From Anaerolineae bacterium (lineage in GTDB: Bacteria > Chloroflexota > Anaerolineae > Promineifilales > Promineifilaceae), in the NCBI GenBank assembly GCA_019637635.1, contig JAHBVI010000019.1, forward strand, positions 1 through 64,000: DNA of 64,000 bases. Direction: 5' to 3'. The notes under the pieces were generated by a model. It ran no database searches. It was given only the letters and a program-made list of their open reading frames with translations, and was not told where the DNA came from. This document shows positions 1-8,470 of the stretch, one piece after another. The first letter of the stretch is position 1. Every line of letters begins with the position of its first letter. Made by a program: the position numbers and the translations under genes.

Positions 1-1
1 G

Positions 2-718
2 CTTACCTTCCGAGACCCCACAGGTCACATCAGCTGCACCGATTCCAACCTCCCCGGCGACGACCAACAGGCGTGTCAGGCAACTCCACCCCCTATTTGG
101 GTGCGCCCTTTCATTGATAAGCCCGATTGGGTTAAATATTATGGCCACACAAAGGGGTCTGGGTATTCGAGCACCAACGCTGGTCAGCATCCGGGATTGG
201 ATCAAGGCAAATTTGCAGAAACTTCGTTTGGGGGAACCTGGAACGATATAACAGAACAATATGATTTCGATGGTACATATGATACACCGGCACGTCCACG
301 CATTCCCGTTTATGCTTCTTGTTATTGTTGGGTAGATAGCATTGGTGAGGGTAGTCCATATGCACCTGGACGAGTCATTCTCACCCATGAAGACCATCCG
401 GACTTCTTACTAATCAATGGTCATTTAATGCCCAACAAGTATGATGGTGAGGTAGTGATTGAAACAAACATATTGGTAAGTGCCGGGCAAAAAGTTACAC
501 CAAACACAGTCATCGGTTATCTTGAAGAGACCGAGCGGCATGTTCATGTTGAAATCAGACGTAAATCAGATAATCATTTTGAAAACCCCTTTCCCTATCT
601 CTCGTCGGCATTACAAGTACAAATGCTTTCATTTCAAGGTAGATGGCCCAACACTACCTACCAGTTAGGATATCCTTCCGACCCTGCCAATCAACCAGAT
701 GGATATTACATACGGTGA
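2..718 (+). CDS. C-terminus of an RHS/YD-repeat protein with M23-like peptidase tip (5' partial)
   Basis: The reading frame is open to the left edge, so this is the 3' part of a longer gene. The first visible residues include FRDPTGH, the usual end of the RHS repeat-associated core, after which RHS proteins switch to a variable tip. The tip carries the M23 (LytM-like) zinc-peptidase pattern: HPGLD (first ligands H and D), an INGHLM segment matching the usual YAHL, a GQKVTPNTVIGYL strand, and the HVHVEIR motif near residue 175 of the visible part. Members of M23 cleave peptidoglycan cross-links. I infer a polymorphic toxin or surface protein whose tip attacks cell wall. A GTG at 101 could start a stand-alone protein, but the upstream frame reads like RHS. 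The gene has none of the ACGGCCGT octamers common elsewhere and is AT-richer, which suggests transfer. Confidence 0.7.
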   Translation, partial: LTFRDPTGHISCTDSNLPGDDQQACQATPPPIWVRPFIDKPDWVKYYGHTKGSGYSSTNAGQHPGLDQGKFAETSFGGTWNDITEQYDFDGTYDTPARPRIPVYASCYCWVDSIGEGSPYAPGRVILTHEDHPDFLLINGHLMPNKYDGEVVIETNILVSAGQKVTPNTVIGYLEETERHVHVEIRRKSDNHFENPFPYLSSALQVQMLSFQGRWPNTTYQLGYPSDPANQPDGYYIR

Positions 719-756
719 AAAGTTTTATGTTAACCTTATACATGAGGAAATACAAA

Positions 757-2088
757 ATGATGCCCCTTTTCCTTTCACGACGCTTTGTTTACTCGTTCTT
801 ATTGGCGGGAGTGTGTTTGTTATTGGTGAGCTGCAACATGGATAGTAATGAAAATGGGATAAGTGCTTCAAGTCCAGAAGGCATAAACACCGCCCGGCCA
901 ACAGTAACAATAACGTTTACCCCTGCAATAGAAACTCTACCTGCTCTCACGCCTGAAGAAAACCCAACACCAGCAGAGATTACCCGCGCCACAGCAACTG
1001 CCGTGCCAACGGTTACAGCCACACCAACGCCGACACCTACACTCACCCCTACCCCTGTGCCTTCGCCAACGACAGTATTTATTGAATGTCAAGCCACAAG
1101 CCCGTTGCCAGACAAAGCATTCCCGACCCAGATTGATATGACAGGCAGTCACAATCAGCGTGTTGCTATCTCCTATCCTTATTTGTACCTGGCAGCAGAG
1201 CATTACATCGGTATATTTGATATATCTGCTCCAGACAGGCCTATATTTCTGGGCTTTTGGGAATTCCCCGATTGGCCTAATATTTCCACTCTGCAAGTAA
1301 ATTCTGGCGTTATTTACTTTACCAGTGGTTCCACTTTAGTCACTTTGAACCTTTCACCAGAGTGCCTGTTTGAAACAATTGACACAACGGAGCTATCGCT
1401 CCAAGCATATCAATTACAAATTGAGGGTAACCACCTCTATTTAGGTGGACTTTTGCCAGGTACACAAAGAAGACAAATATCTATTTTTTCAATTGATGGG
1501 CCAGGGCAACTGGAAGAATCGAGCACAGTAGACTTTGGTGAGGAACCAGCGAGATGGTCTGTATTCGATGGAACTATCTACTCCCTCGGGAACACATTTA
1601 CCCTTATTGATGTCTCAGACCCAACCAATCCTCAAACCCGAGAAGGCAATTTAGAGCTAGACCCTGAAATATTACGGTATTCTCCATCCCGCTTTATGGC
1701 AGACCACCTCCACTTGCTGTGGGAAGGACATTATTTAACAATAATCAGCAACTTGAAAGATGAGACGCCTGTTGTTAAGCGCGAGGCTCAACAACGAATT
1801 ATAGGGGGGAATCTGTCCAATTTTGTTTACCAGGTCTCTGAAAATTATATTTTCTTGGGTGATTCTTTATGCGACCTTTCTTGTAGGAGTGTTGTCACTA
1901 TCTTCAATTCCGAAAATGTCCAGGAACTTTCTCGTTATGGGTTACCCGACGACCATTATCCAATCCATAGTTATTATGAGATCAGTCCGGATATTGTCTA
2001 CGCCTTTTCCGACGAATCCTTGCTGGTCATAGACATCTCAGACATAGCGAATCCTAAGATTATTGCGGAAGTACCTTTGATAACATGA
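757..2088 (+). CDS. LVIVD-repeat lipoprotein
   Basis: A predicted lipoprotein: basic N-terminus, a hydrophobic stretch and an LVSC lipobox, then a Thr/Pro-rich linker (TPTPTPTLTPTP), then a beta-propeller-like domain. LVIVD-type repeats are visible as LVTLNLS, FTLIDVSDPTNPQ and LLVIDISDIANPK. I chose ATG 757 because GAGGAAA lies 6-7 nt before it. A start at 643 would overlap the upstream gene and add a non-signal sequence. It is probably exported and anchored on the cell surface. It follows the RHS tip by about 40 nt and shares its AT-richer composition and lack of the octamer, so the two may have arrived together. Immunity against the M23 tip is possible but only a guess. Confidence 0.7.
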   Translation: MMPLFLSRRFVYSFLLAGVCLLLVSCNMDSNENGISASSPEGINTARPTVTITFTPAIETLPALTPEENPTPAEITRATATAVPTVTATPTPTPTLTPTPVPSPTTVFIECQATSPLPDKAFPTQIDMTGSHNQRVAISYPYLYLAAEHYIGIFDISAPDRPIFLGFWEFPDWPNISTLQVNSGVIYFTSGSTLVTLNLSPECLFETIDTTELSLQAYQLQIEGNHLYLGGLLPGTQRRQISIFSIDGPGQLEESSTVDFGEEPARWSVFDGTIYSLGNTFTLIDVSDPTNPQTREGNLELDPEILRYSPSRFMADHLHLLWEGHYLTIISNLKDETPVVKREAQQRIIGGNLSNFVYQVSENYIFLGDSLCDLSCRSVVTIFNSENVQELSRYGLPDDHYPIHSYYEISPDIVYAFSDESLLVIDISDIANPKIIAEVPLIT

Positions 2089-2246
2089 GGAAGCAGTGCC
2101 GGTTGAGGCAAGGTGTTCTTTCCTTGTCAGTCACCAGCCTGTTTTCTGCCCGTTTCGTGGTGGTTTTTGGCATTGCTTTTCTGGTCTGGTGGTTTGCTGG
2201 TTTTGTTCGTTAACATTCTGGTTGTATTTGTCCTCCTGGTGCGCTT

Positions 2247-2426
2247 GTGCCGGGCAGTGTCAGCCTGCTGGTGAACAGCAGCAACAACCCCGTACCCGGC
2301 AGCCGTACCTGGTACCTGCCCTTCGGTGGCTACCGGCCGGGCAGCGCCCCCACCCAAACCATCACTGATAGAGACTTCACCGGCCAGCGCGAAAACATGG
2401 AGTTGGGCCTGTTGTCACTGCCGTGA
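2247..2426 (+). pseudogene. Orphan RHS-core fragment
   Basis: A short frame encodes SRTWYLPFGGYRPGS then, a little later, FTGQRENMELGLL and a stop. This is the well-known segment just before the YYNARYY core of RHS repeat-associated proteins. The rest of the core is missing, so it is a remnant. It sits about 1.5 kb downstream of the RHS C-terminus at the left edge, the place where displaced, promoterless RHS tips usually lie. The remainder of 2089-2531 holds no gene I can support; 2096-2246 translates to low-complexity hydrophobic sequence, and 2427-2531 contains one ACGGCCGT octamer. Confidence 0.65.
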
Positions 2427-2531
2427 CCCAGTTGTTTTGGGCGGGCGGCAGCGGATGGTTGGAGCGGATAAACGGGTGAATGGGCACGGTGAAGCACGGC
2501 CGTGCTGATTGACCCCGTACCCTTGATCTTT

Positions 2532-5411
2532 CTAGGCTTCCGGTGTGATGGTTGGTTCCGATTTGTGGATGGGCAGCGAGATACAGAAGGTGCTGCCTTT
2601 GCCAATCTGGCTTTGCACCCAGGCATTGCCGCCATGACGGGTGGCGATGGTTTTGACAATGGCTAAACCCAGACCAGACCCTTTGACTTTTTCTGTCCCC
2701 CTGGCTTTGACGCGATAAAATTTTTCAAACAGGTGGGCCTGGTCTTCTTTGGCAATGCCGGGGCCATTGTCTTTAACACTGATGATGACTTCGCCGTTGG
2801 CCTGATGAGCTTGTAAAAAGAGAGGGCCGCTGTTGGGGGCGTATTTGACGCCATTGCCGATCAGATTGGCCACGGCCTGGCGAATGAGAGAGAGGTCGCC
2901 GACAACGGCGGAAACGTCGTCCGTGACGTCCACTTTAATCTGAATACCGGCCAGGTGCGCGTGCTGCCAGTATTCCGCCGCAATGTCGGCCAGCAACGGC
3001 CGTATCTCAATCACCTCTTGCTCTAACTCCATCCCCCCCTCGATACGGGCAATGTCCAGCAAGTCTTCCACCATCTTGGCCATCTGGTCAATGCCGCCCA
3101 GAATTTTGCTGACGTACTCATGCTGCTTGTCGTTTAGCTCACCGGCCAACGCCAGCATCGAGGTGTAGCCCCGGATGAACGTGAGCGGGCTGCGCAGGTC
3201 ATGGCTGACCGTAGCCACGAAGTCTGACTTCATTTTGTCAATTTCTTTAAGATTGGTAATGTCTCGCAGCACGGCCACCCGCCCAAAAACCTGCCCCTCG
3301 TGGCTGAAAATGGTGGAGGCAATGGCGTTATAAATTTTGCCGTCACTGGTGCTGATTTCCAGATTTTGCGGCCGTTCATCTTGCCCCATCAACGCCTGCA
3401 CCAGCGCCGGAATGGGAATGACGTCGGCTACCGGGCGGTTGCGCACGGCATCAACCGTAAAGCCAAAGATGCGTTCGGTGGCCGGGTTGATCAGCAGCAC
3501 CCGTTCCGTCTGGTCAGTGACGATAACGGCGTCAGAAGTGCTGGCCAGGACGGCCGCCAGACGGCGGCGGCCACTTTCGGCGGTGGCATAGAGGCGGGCA
3601 TTTTCCACCAGTACCGCGCCCTGGGTGGAAAGTGTAGACAGCAGATTGCGTTCGGTCAGGTCAAAGCTGTGCGTCTGGCGGAATCCCAACCAGAGGATGC
3701 CCTGGAACCGGTCATGGGAACGCAGAGGGATGGCCAGCAAAGCCGGAACGGGTAATTCGGCCGTCTCCGGCAGTTCCAGGGCGTTTCTGATCTCGTCGGG
3801 TGTGACCAACATCAGTTCAGACGCATGGCGCAGCCGGGTCATAATCAGCCGGTCTAACACGGCCATCTGCTCGGCAGCGGGGCCTTCACCAAACGTCATC
3901 GGGTTGCCGCCGCCAGGATTGGGCACTACGGCGCGCGCGCCCACCGCGCCCGTGCCGCGCAGCGCCCCCCGCAAAATGGCGGGGATGCCCTCGTGAATAT
4001 CAATGCTGGTAGCCACGTCATGGCTGACGCCCAACAGCAGTGACAGTTCATTTAATCGTTTGCGCATAGAACGCTGCATTTGGGCGAAGGCGCGCTGCAA
4101 CTGCCCAATCTCGTCATCTCGCTGCAAGTAGGAGGCGGGCGTCCAGTTGCCGCCGGCGGCAATGGTTTTGGAAGCGGCTACCATTTCATCCAGTGGCGTG
4201 GTAATGTCGCGGCCAATGACCAGCACATGGGCATAAAACAGGCCGGCGGCGGCCAGCATCACCAGGAGTAAAGGCCAGCCAATGCCCCAGGCCTGTTCCA
4301 ACACGGCCGTGTACGGCACACTGCCTACCACTACTTCTGCTGCCTCTCCTGGGGAAGCCACCACAACCAACTCTCTGGTAAAAGGAATATCGGAACTATC
4401 GCTCCAGCCCCAATAGGCGGCGCCGTTGGCCGGTTGCACCAGCCACAACGCCGTTAACCCGGCGGCGTCTGCTGACCAGGCGGCATTATCATACCGGGCA
4501 AAATGATACTGTTTTTTGTTCGGGTCGCTGCGTTCAGGCGATGGGGGCAGGGGATTGTCTAGCGGGATAACTTGTAACGTTTCGGCGATGTTGTGGGCAA
4601 TCAGTCTGGTGGAAATGGTGATGGCTACGCTGGTCAAAACGAGCAGCGTCAGGCTGAGCAAGATGGCCGTGAAGGCGATGTAGTTGAGGGTAAGCCGCCT
4701 TTGTAAACTGCGCTGGGTGGGGGAAGGGACCAACGGCCGTGACGGTTTCAGGTCTGGCAGCGCCAGCAGCACAAACATGGCCACCGCCCCGCCCACCAGA
4801 CCCTCTAGCAGGCGCGGCCACAGGCTGGCGGCGGCCACCACCAGGGCCACGTCTAAGGCTACCAGGCCGGTAGCCGGCCCGGCGGCAAAGGCGCCCACGC
4901 CGGCTAACACGGCCAGCAGCAGACCGCTCAATACCCCGGCGATGACCGGTTGGCGCAGCCAGCGATAGAGCCGCCCCATGTAATTTTGCTGCATCAGCAC
5001 GGCCGTGAACATGGTCACAAAAGCGTAATGAAAGATGGCGAATAGCTGGTGGCTTTCGCCCAATGCCTGGCCCAGACCGGCGGCGGCGCCCACCCACAGG
5101 GCGGCGATGGGCGGCAAAATGGCGGCGGCGAGAAGGGTGGGTACGGCCGTTAACAAAGCTACATATGCTGCCGGCCCATCGGGGGTACGCACAACCGGGT
5201 AGGCTAAGAACTGGCTGGCGGCAAAAGCGGCGACGCTCATGCCAATCAGCCAGCGCCAGTTATGGCTGTTCAGTGTTCGCAAATCAGCCCGGTACCGGCC
5301 GAGCAATAACCCGCTGATAACGATGTAAGCTGATAAAAGGAGATAGCCCCACAAACGATCTGGCAGTCCGACCGCTATTGTCTCACTTGCTCCCCAAAGC
5401 TCAACCGGCAT
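2532..5411 (-). CDS. Membrane sensor histidine kinase (HAMP-GAF-PAS-HisKA-HATPase)
   Basis: A 959-residue hybrid sensor kinase. Residues about 20-265 form a multi-pass membrane domain, followed by an extracytoplasmic loop (270-370), a further membrane helix (375-398), HAMP (400-455), GAF (465-610), PAS (615-720), HisKA with SHDLRSP (phospho-acceptor His 737), and HATPase_c with N-box NLIGNGVKYAP, DNGPGIA and GSGLGLAIV. It should autophosphorylate and pass phosphate to a response regulator. No receiver domain or regulator gene lies beside it, so it is an orphan in this window. AGGAAAT precedes the ATG by about 6 nt. The divergent neighbour starts at 5630; the 218-nt gap holds that gene's promoter. 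Confidence 0.92.
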   Translation of the reverse strand: MPVELWGASETIAVGLPDRLWGYLLLSAYIVISGLLLGRYRADLRTLNSHNWRWLIGMSVAAFAASQFLAYPVVRTPDGPAAYVALLTAVPTLLAAAILPPIAALWVGAAAGLGQALGESHQLFAIFHYAFVTMFTAVLMQQNYMGRLYRWLRQPVIAGVLSGLLLAVLAGVGAFAAGPATGLVALDVALVVAAASLWPRLLEGLVGGAVAMFVLLALPDLKPSRPLVPSPTQRSLQRRLTLNYIAFTAILLSLTLLVLTSVAITISTRLIAHNIAETLQVIPLDNPLPPSPERSDPNKKQYHFARYDNAAWSADAAGLTALWLVQPANGAAYWGWSDSSDIPFTRELVVVASPGEAAEVVVGSVPYTAVLEQAWGIGWPLLLVMLAAAGLFYAHVLVIGRDITTPLDEMVAASKTIAAGGNWTPASYLQRDDEIGQLQRAFAQMQRSMRKRLNELSLLLGVSHDVATSIDIHEGIPAILRGALRGTGAVGARAVVPNPGGGNPMTFGEGPAAEQMAVLDRLIMTRLRHASELMLVTPDEIRNALELPETAELPVPALLAIPLRSHDRFQGILWLGFRQTHSFDLTERNLLSTLSTQGAVLVENARLYATAESGRRRLAAVLASTSDAVIVTDQTERVLLINPATERIFGFTVDAVRNRPVADVIPIPALVQALMGQDERPQNLEISTSDGKIYNAIASTIFSHEGQVFGRVAVLRDITNLKEIDKMKSDFVATVSHDLRSPLTFIRGYTSMLALAGELNDKQHEYVSKILGGIDQMAKMVEDLLDIARIEGGMELEQEVIEIRPLLADIAAEYWQHAHLAGIQIKVDVTDDVSAVVGDLSLIRQAVANLIGNGVKYAPNSGPLFLQAHQANGEVIISVKDNGPGIAKEDQAHLFEKFYRVKARGTEKVKGSGLGLAIVKTIATRHGGNAWVQSQIGKGSTFCISLPIHKSEPTITPEA

Positions 5412-5592
5412 AGTTTATTTCCTGTCTTGTGGCTTATGCCGCGCAACAACCCCATTGTGTGATAGACTGCTCCTTACAACTAACTGCCAGGAGTTGCATT
5501 TCATCAAGAGTTTACCATAAATAAAGATGCCTCCGATTATAACATGCGGGCATAGCCGTCGCAATTAGTACCAGGATAGTGCTAACGGCCGT

Positions 5593-5621
5593 TTGTCAAT
5601 TACCATAATGTCCATTATCAT
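5593..5621 (+). promoter_or_regulatory. Sigma70-type promoter, leaderless start
   Basis: TTGTCA (5593-5598) and TATCAT (5616-5621) are separated by exactly 17 nt. Only 8 nt separate the -10 box from the ATG at 5630, so transcription should begin at or next to the start codon. No Shine-Dalgarno sequence is present. Confidence 0.55.
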
Positions 5622-5629
5622 CCCGCCCA

Positions 5630-6124
5630 ATGGACTCGCGACGTCGCACCTATACCTTGTTGATTGGTATTATTTTGTTAACCATTCCGTGTTATTGTGC
5701 CGGGATTGCCGCCTTGTTGTTAGCGCCGGGTGAAGGTGTGGCTACGCCCACCCCCACAGAAGTGACGCTGACGCCAACAGTAACCGGCGCGGCTACCACT
5801 GCGCCATTGCCAGGGACACTCACGGCCGTGCCCACTACGTTCCTTTCGCCTACGCCGCTGGTGGCTACGTCTACCTTACCACCGACGCCCACCCAATTCA
5901 CCACCCCTACTGCCTTCGCCACGCTCACAGCTACCGCCACGGCGACGGAAACACCCACCGAGACGCCGACCAGCACACCGACCGAAACCCCAACGGAAAC
6001 TGCCACGGCCACATTGACGGCTACCCCAACCTTTACACCTACCGTCACCGAAACGCCAACGGAGACGCCGACCGAAACGGCCACGCCCGAAACAACGCCA
6101 GAAAGCACGCCGCCTTCTCCGTAG
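5630..6124 (+). CDS. Thr/Pro-rich membrane-anchored protein
   Basis: 164 residues: a short basic N-terminus, one hydrophobic segment (about residues 8-32, LLIGIILLTIPCYCAGIAALLL) acting as signal or anchor, then a long low-complexity tail of TPTET and TPTVT units to the end. No domain is recognised. Such tails are typical linkers on exported proteins in this phylum. The gene is real by its own promoter and start context, but the repetitive coding sequence gives weak statistical support. Role unknown. Confidence 0.55.
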   Translation: MDSRRRTYTLLIGIILLTIPCYCAGIAALLLAPGEGVATPTPTEVTLTPTVTGAATTAPLPGTLTAVPTTFLSPTPLVATSTLPPTPTQFTTPTAFATLTATATATETPTETPTSTPTETPTETATATLTATPTFTPTVTETPTETPTETATPETTPESTPPSP

Positions 6125-6199
6125 AAACCGGGCACAGATTGGTTCAATCTTCAAGATTGAACAGCTACCCTTGACGACGTTGGAGCAAAACAGGAAAAC

Positions 6200-7315
6200 G
6201 TGATAAAAAAGAGTATGGACATTCATAAACTGCTCAAAACCCTGACGGAGACGCCTGGCCCCTCTGGTTATGAAGATCAGATTGCTGCCGTGATTGAGGA
6301 ATTATGGCAGCCGTATGTGGATACCATCACCAGGGACCGGGTGGGCAGCCTGATCGCCACCAAACAGGCCACGAAAAACGGCCGTACCCCGCCCCGCCGC
6401 ATTCTCTTAGCCGCCCACATGGACGAGATCGCCTTGATGGTGCGGGATGTGGAAGAACACAAGGGCAATGGCTTTTTGCGCGTCACGCCCATTGGCGGTG
6501 TGGATACGCGGCAGGTGTTTGGGCAGTTGGTGGTCGTTCACGGCCGTAAAAACCTCACTGGCGTCGTCGGCTGCCTGCCCGCCCGCCTGTTGCCCGAAGA
6601 CAAACAAGACAAACCGTTTGATTTTGAAGACCTGCTGGTAGATGTGGGGCTGCCCATCGAAACGGTCAACAGCCAGATTGCTATTGGCGACTTCATCAGC
6701 TTTCGCCAGCCGCTGCTCAAGCTGATGAACAAACGAGTGGCCGGTAAATCGCTGGACAATCGCGCCTCGGTAGCGGCCGTCACCGTTTGCCTGGAACAAT
6801 TGCAGCTGCGCCAACACGCCTGGGAAGTCATCGTCGTGGCTACCGCCCAGGAAGAAACCCGGCTGCTGGGCGCCTACACCACCGCCTTTGCTTTGCAGCC
6901 AGACGCGGCCATTGCCATTGACGTCACCTTTGGCAAAGGCCCAGGCGCAAACGAACACGTTACCCACGAATTAGGCGGCGGGCCGGCGCTCGACCTGGGG
7001 CCAAACGTGCATACCGGCATGTTTAACGCCCTGAAAGCAACGGCCGAAGAGTTGGAACTCAACATCAACGTGGAAACCCACCAGCGCGCCAGCGGCACCG
7101 ACGCCCACGGCCTGCAAATTGCCCGCGCCGGTATTCCCACCGCCATCGTCGCCATCCCCCTGCGCTATATGCACACCATGGTGGAGTCAGTGGCGATCAA
7201 AGATATTGAACGCGCCGGCCGTCTGTTGGCCGAATTTATCGTCGGGCTAGACGAAGAATTTTTAGGCAAACTGGCGAAGGGGATGATGGAAGAGGAAAAG
7301 GAAAGTAAATCGTAA
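6200..7315 (+). CDS. M42 family aminopeptidase, paralogue 1
   Basis: A zinc/cobalt exopeptidase of the M42 (FrvX/TET) family, which form large hollow dodecamers that trim peptides. Visible motifs: AAHMDEI (metal ligand, about residue 73), KSLDNR (bridging Asp), AQEETRLLGA (catalytic Glu), AIDVTFGKG and YMHTMVE (last His ligand). The GTG at 6200 follows AGGAAAAC; the ATG at 6215 is an alternative that matches the N-termini of the two downstream paralogues better. First of three tandem M42 genes, with hairpin repeats in both spacers. Confidence 0.9.
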   Translation: MIKKSMDIHKLLKTLTETPGPSGYEDQIAAVIEELWQPYVDTITRDRVGSLIATKQATKNGRTPPRRILLAAHMDEIALMVRDVEEHKGNGFLRVTPIGGVDTRQVFGQLVVVHGRKNLTGVVGCLPARLLPEDKQDKPFDFEDLLVDVGLPIETVNSQIAIGDFISFRQPLLKLMNKRVAGKSLDNRASVAAVTVCLEQLQLRQHAWEVIVVATAQEETRLLGAYTTAFALQPDAAIAIDVTFGKGPGANEHVTHELGGGPALDLGPNVHTGMFNALKATAEELELNINVETHQRASGTDAHGLQIARAGIPTAIVAIPLRYMHTMVESVAIKDIERAGRLLAEFIVGLDEEFLGKLAKGMMEEEKESKS

Positions 7316-7376
7316 TCCGTGAACCGTAATCCGTGAACCGATTGACGGGCTATGGATTACGGCTTACGGGATACGG
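7311..7376. repeat. Heptamer-type hairpin, family CGTAATCC
   Basis: Direct copies of CGTAATCCGTGAAC are followed after a short gap by inverted-type copies (GGATTACGG, TTACGGGATACGG). It fills the spacer between M42 paralogues 1 and 2 and overlaps the stop codon of the first. Confidence 0.75.
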
Positions 7377-7385
7377 ATAACGACA

Positions 7386-8423
7386 ATGAACGAATTACTC
7401 AAAAATCTGACCGAAGCCGTAGGCGTTTCCGGCGAGGAAAAAGAGATTCGCCGGATTATTCGTGACCTGATTGCCGACCACGTGGATGAATGGCACGTGG
7501 ACACGATGGGCAGCCTGATCGCCCTGAAAAAGGGGACCGGCGCGTCGCCTCTGCGAGTGATGGTAGATGCCCACATGGACGAAGTGGGGCTGATGGTGAC
7601 GGGCTTTGATAGCAACGGCACCCTGAAATTTGACACGGTGGGTGGTTTTGACGACCGCACCCTGTTGGGCAAGGTGGTGCAGGTGGGGTCGGAAAAGGTG
7701 ATGGGGGTGATTGGCGGCCGGCCGGTGCATCTGTCTACCCCGGCGCAGCGCAATACGGTGGTGAAAGTGGACGCCATGCGCATTGACATTGGCGCCAAGA
7801 ATGAAGACGCGGCCAAAGGCAAAGTGAAGCTGGGCGACCGGGCCGCTTTTGTCACCAGCTATGAGGAGTTGGGCACAACGGCCGTAGCCAAAGCGTTCGA
7901 TAACCGGGCGGGCTGTGCGGCGCTGGTGGAACTGCTGCGGGCACGGCCGTATCCCTTTGACCTGGTCGCCGCTTTCACCGTGCAGGAAGAGGTAGGTTTA
8001 CGCGGAGCGCAGGCTGCCGCCTATGGCATTGACCCCGACGTGGCTCTGGTGCTGGAATGTACCCCGGCCTTTGACCTGCCCAATAAAAACGACGTCAGCC
8101 CCAACGTGGCCTTGGGCAAAGGGCCTTCTATTTATGTGATGGATTCCGTCACCGTGCAAGACCCGCGCCTGGTACGCCACATTCTGCAAACGGCCGTGAC
8201 CCACAACATCCCTTACCAGATTCGGCAGCCCGGCGGCGGCGGCACCAATACCGGCGCCATCCAGCGCGCCCGCCGTCCTATTCCCGCCGCCACCATCGCC
8301 GTGCCCGGCCGTTACGCCCATACCCCCACCATGATGATTAACCTGGACGATTACGCCCATATGGTGAAACTGGCGCAATTAACACTGCAAGGTTTAACAA
8401 CGGAAATTGTGAAACGTAATTAG
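7386..8423 (+). CDS. M42 family aminopeptidase, paralogue 2
   Basis: 345 residues with the M42 signature: DAHMDEVGLM, KAFDNRAG, VQEEVGLRGA (catalytic Glu) and YAHTPTMMI (His ligand). At the position where paralogues 1 and 3 have IDVT or LDVT this copy has LECT, so one metal ligand is Glu instead of Asp, a known alternative within the family that can mark a different specificity. The start ATG opens MNELLKNLTEAVGVSGEE, matching paralogue 3. The spacers on both sides contain hairpins, suggesting co-transcription with modulated segments. Confidence 0.92.
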   Translation: MNELLKNLTEAVGVSGEEKEIRRIIRDLIADHVDEWHVDTMGSLIALKKGTGASPLRVMVDAHMDEVGLMVTGFDSNGTLKFDTVGGFDDRTLLGKVVQVGSEKVMGVIGGRPVHLSTPAQRNTVVKVDAMRIDIGAKNEDAAKGKVKLGDRAAFVTSYEELGTTAVAKAFDNRAGCAALVELLRARPYPFDLVAAFTVQEEVGLRGAQAAAYGIDPDVALVLECTPAFDLPNKNDVSPNVALGKGPSIYVMDSVTVQDPRLVRHILQTAVTHNIPYQIRQPGGGGTNTGAIQRARRPIPAATIAVPGRYAHTPTMMINLDDYAHMVKLAQLTLQGLTTEIVKRN

Positions 8424-8455
8424 GTAATTGGGTAATTACGCAATTACCCAATTAC
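8424..8455. repeat. Hairpin, family AATTGGGT
   Basis: GTAATTGGGTAATT (8424-8437) and its perfect inverse (8442-8455) form a 14-bp stem with a 4-nt loop, immediately after the stop codon of the second M42 gene. Confidence 0.85.
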
Positions 8456-8470
8456 TTTTAAGGTAAGAGT

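Noticed and set aside
643..756. Upstream start for the LVIVD lipoprotein
   Set aside because: It overlaps the preceding gene and lacks a ribosome site; GAGGAAA before 757 is better.
5630..6124. Repeat array in the Thr/Pro-rich gene as a mobile or CRISPR-like element
   Set aside because: The periodicity is triplet-based and is explained by the TPT/TET coding repeats.
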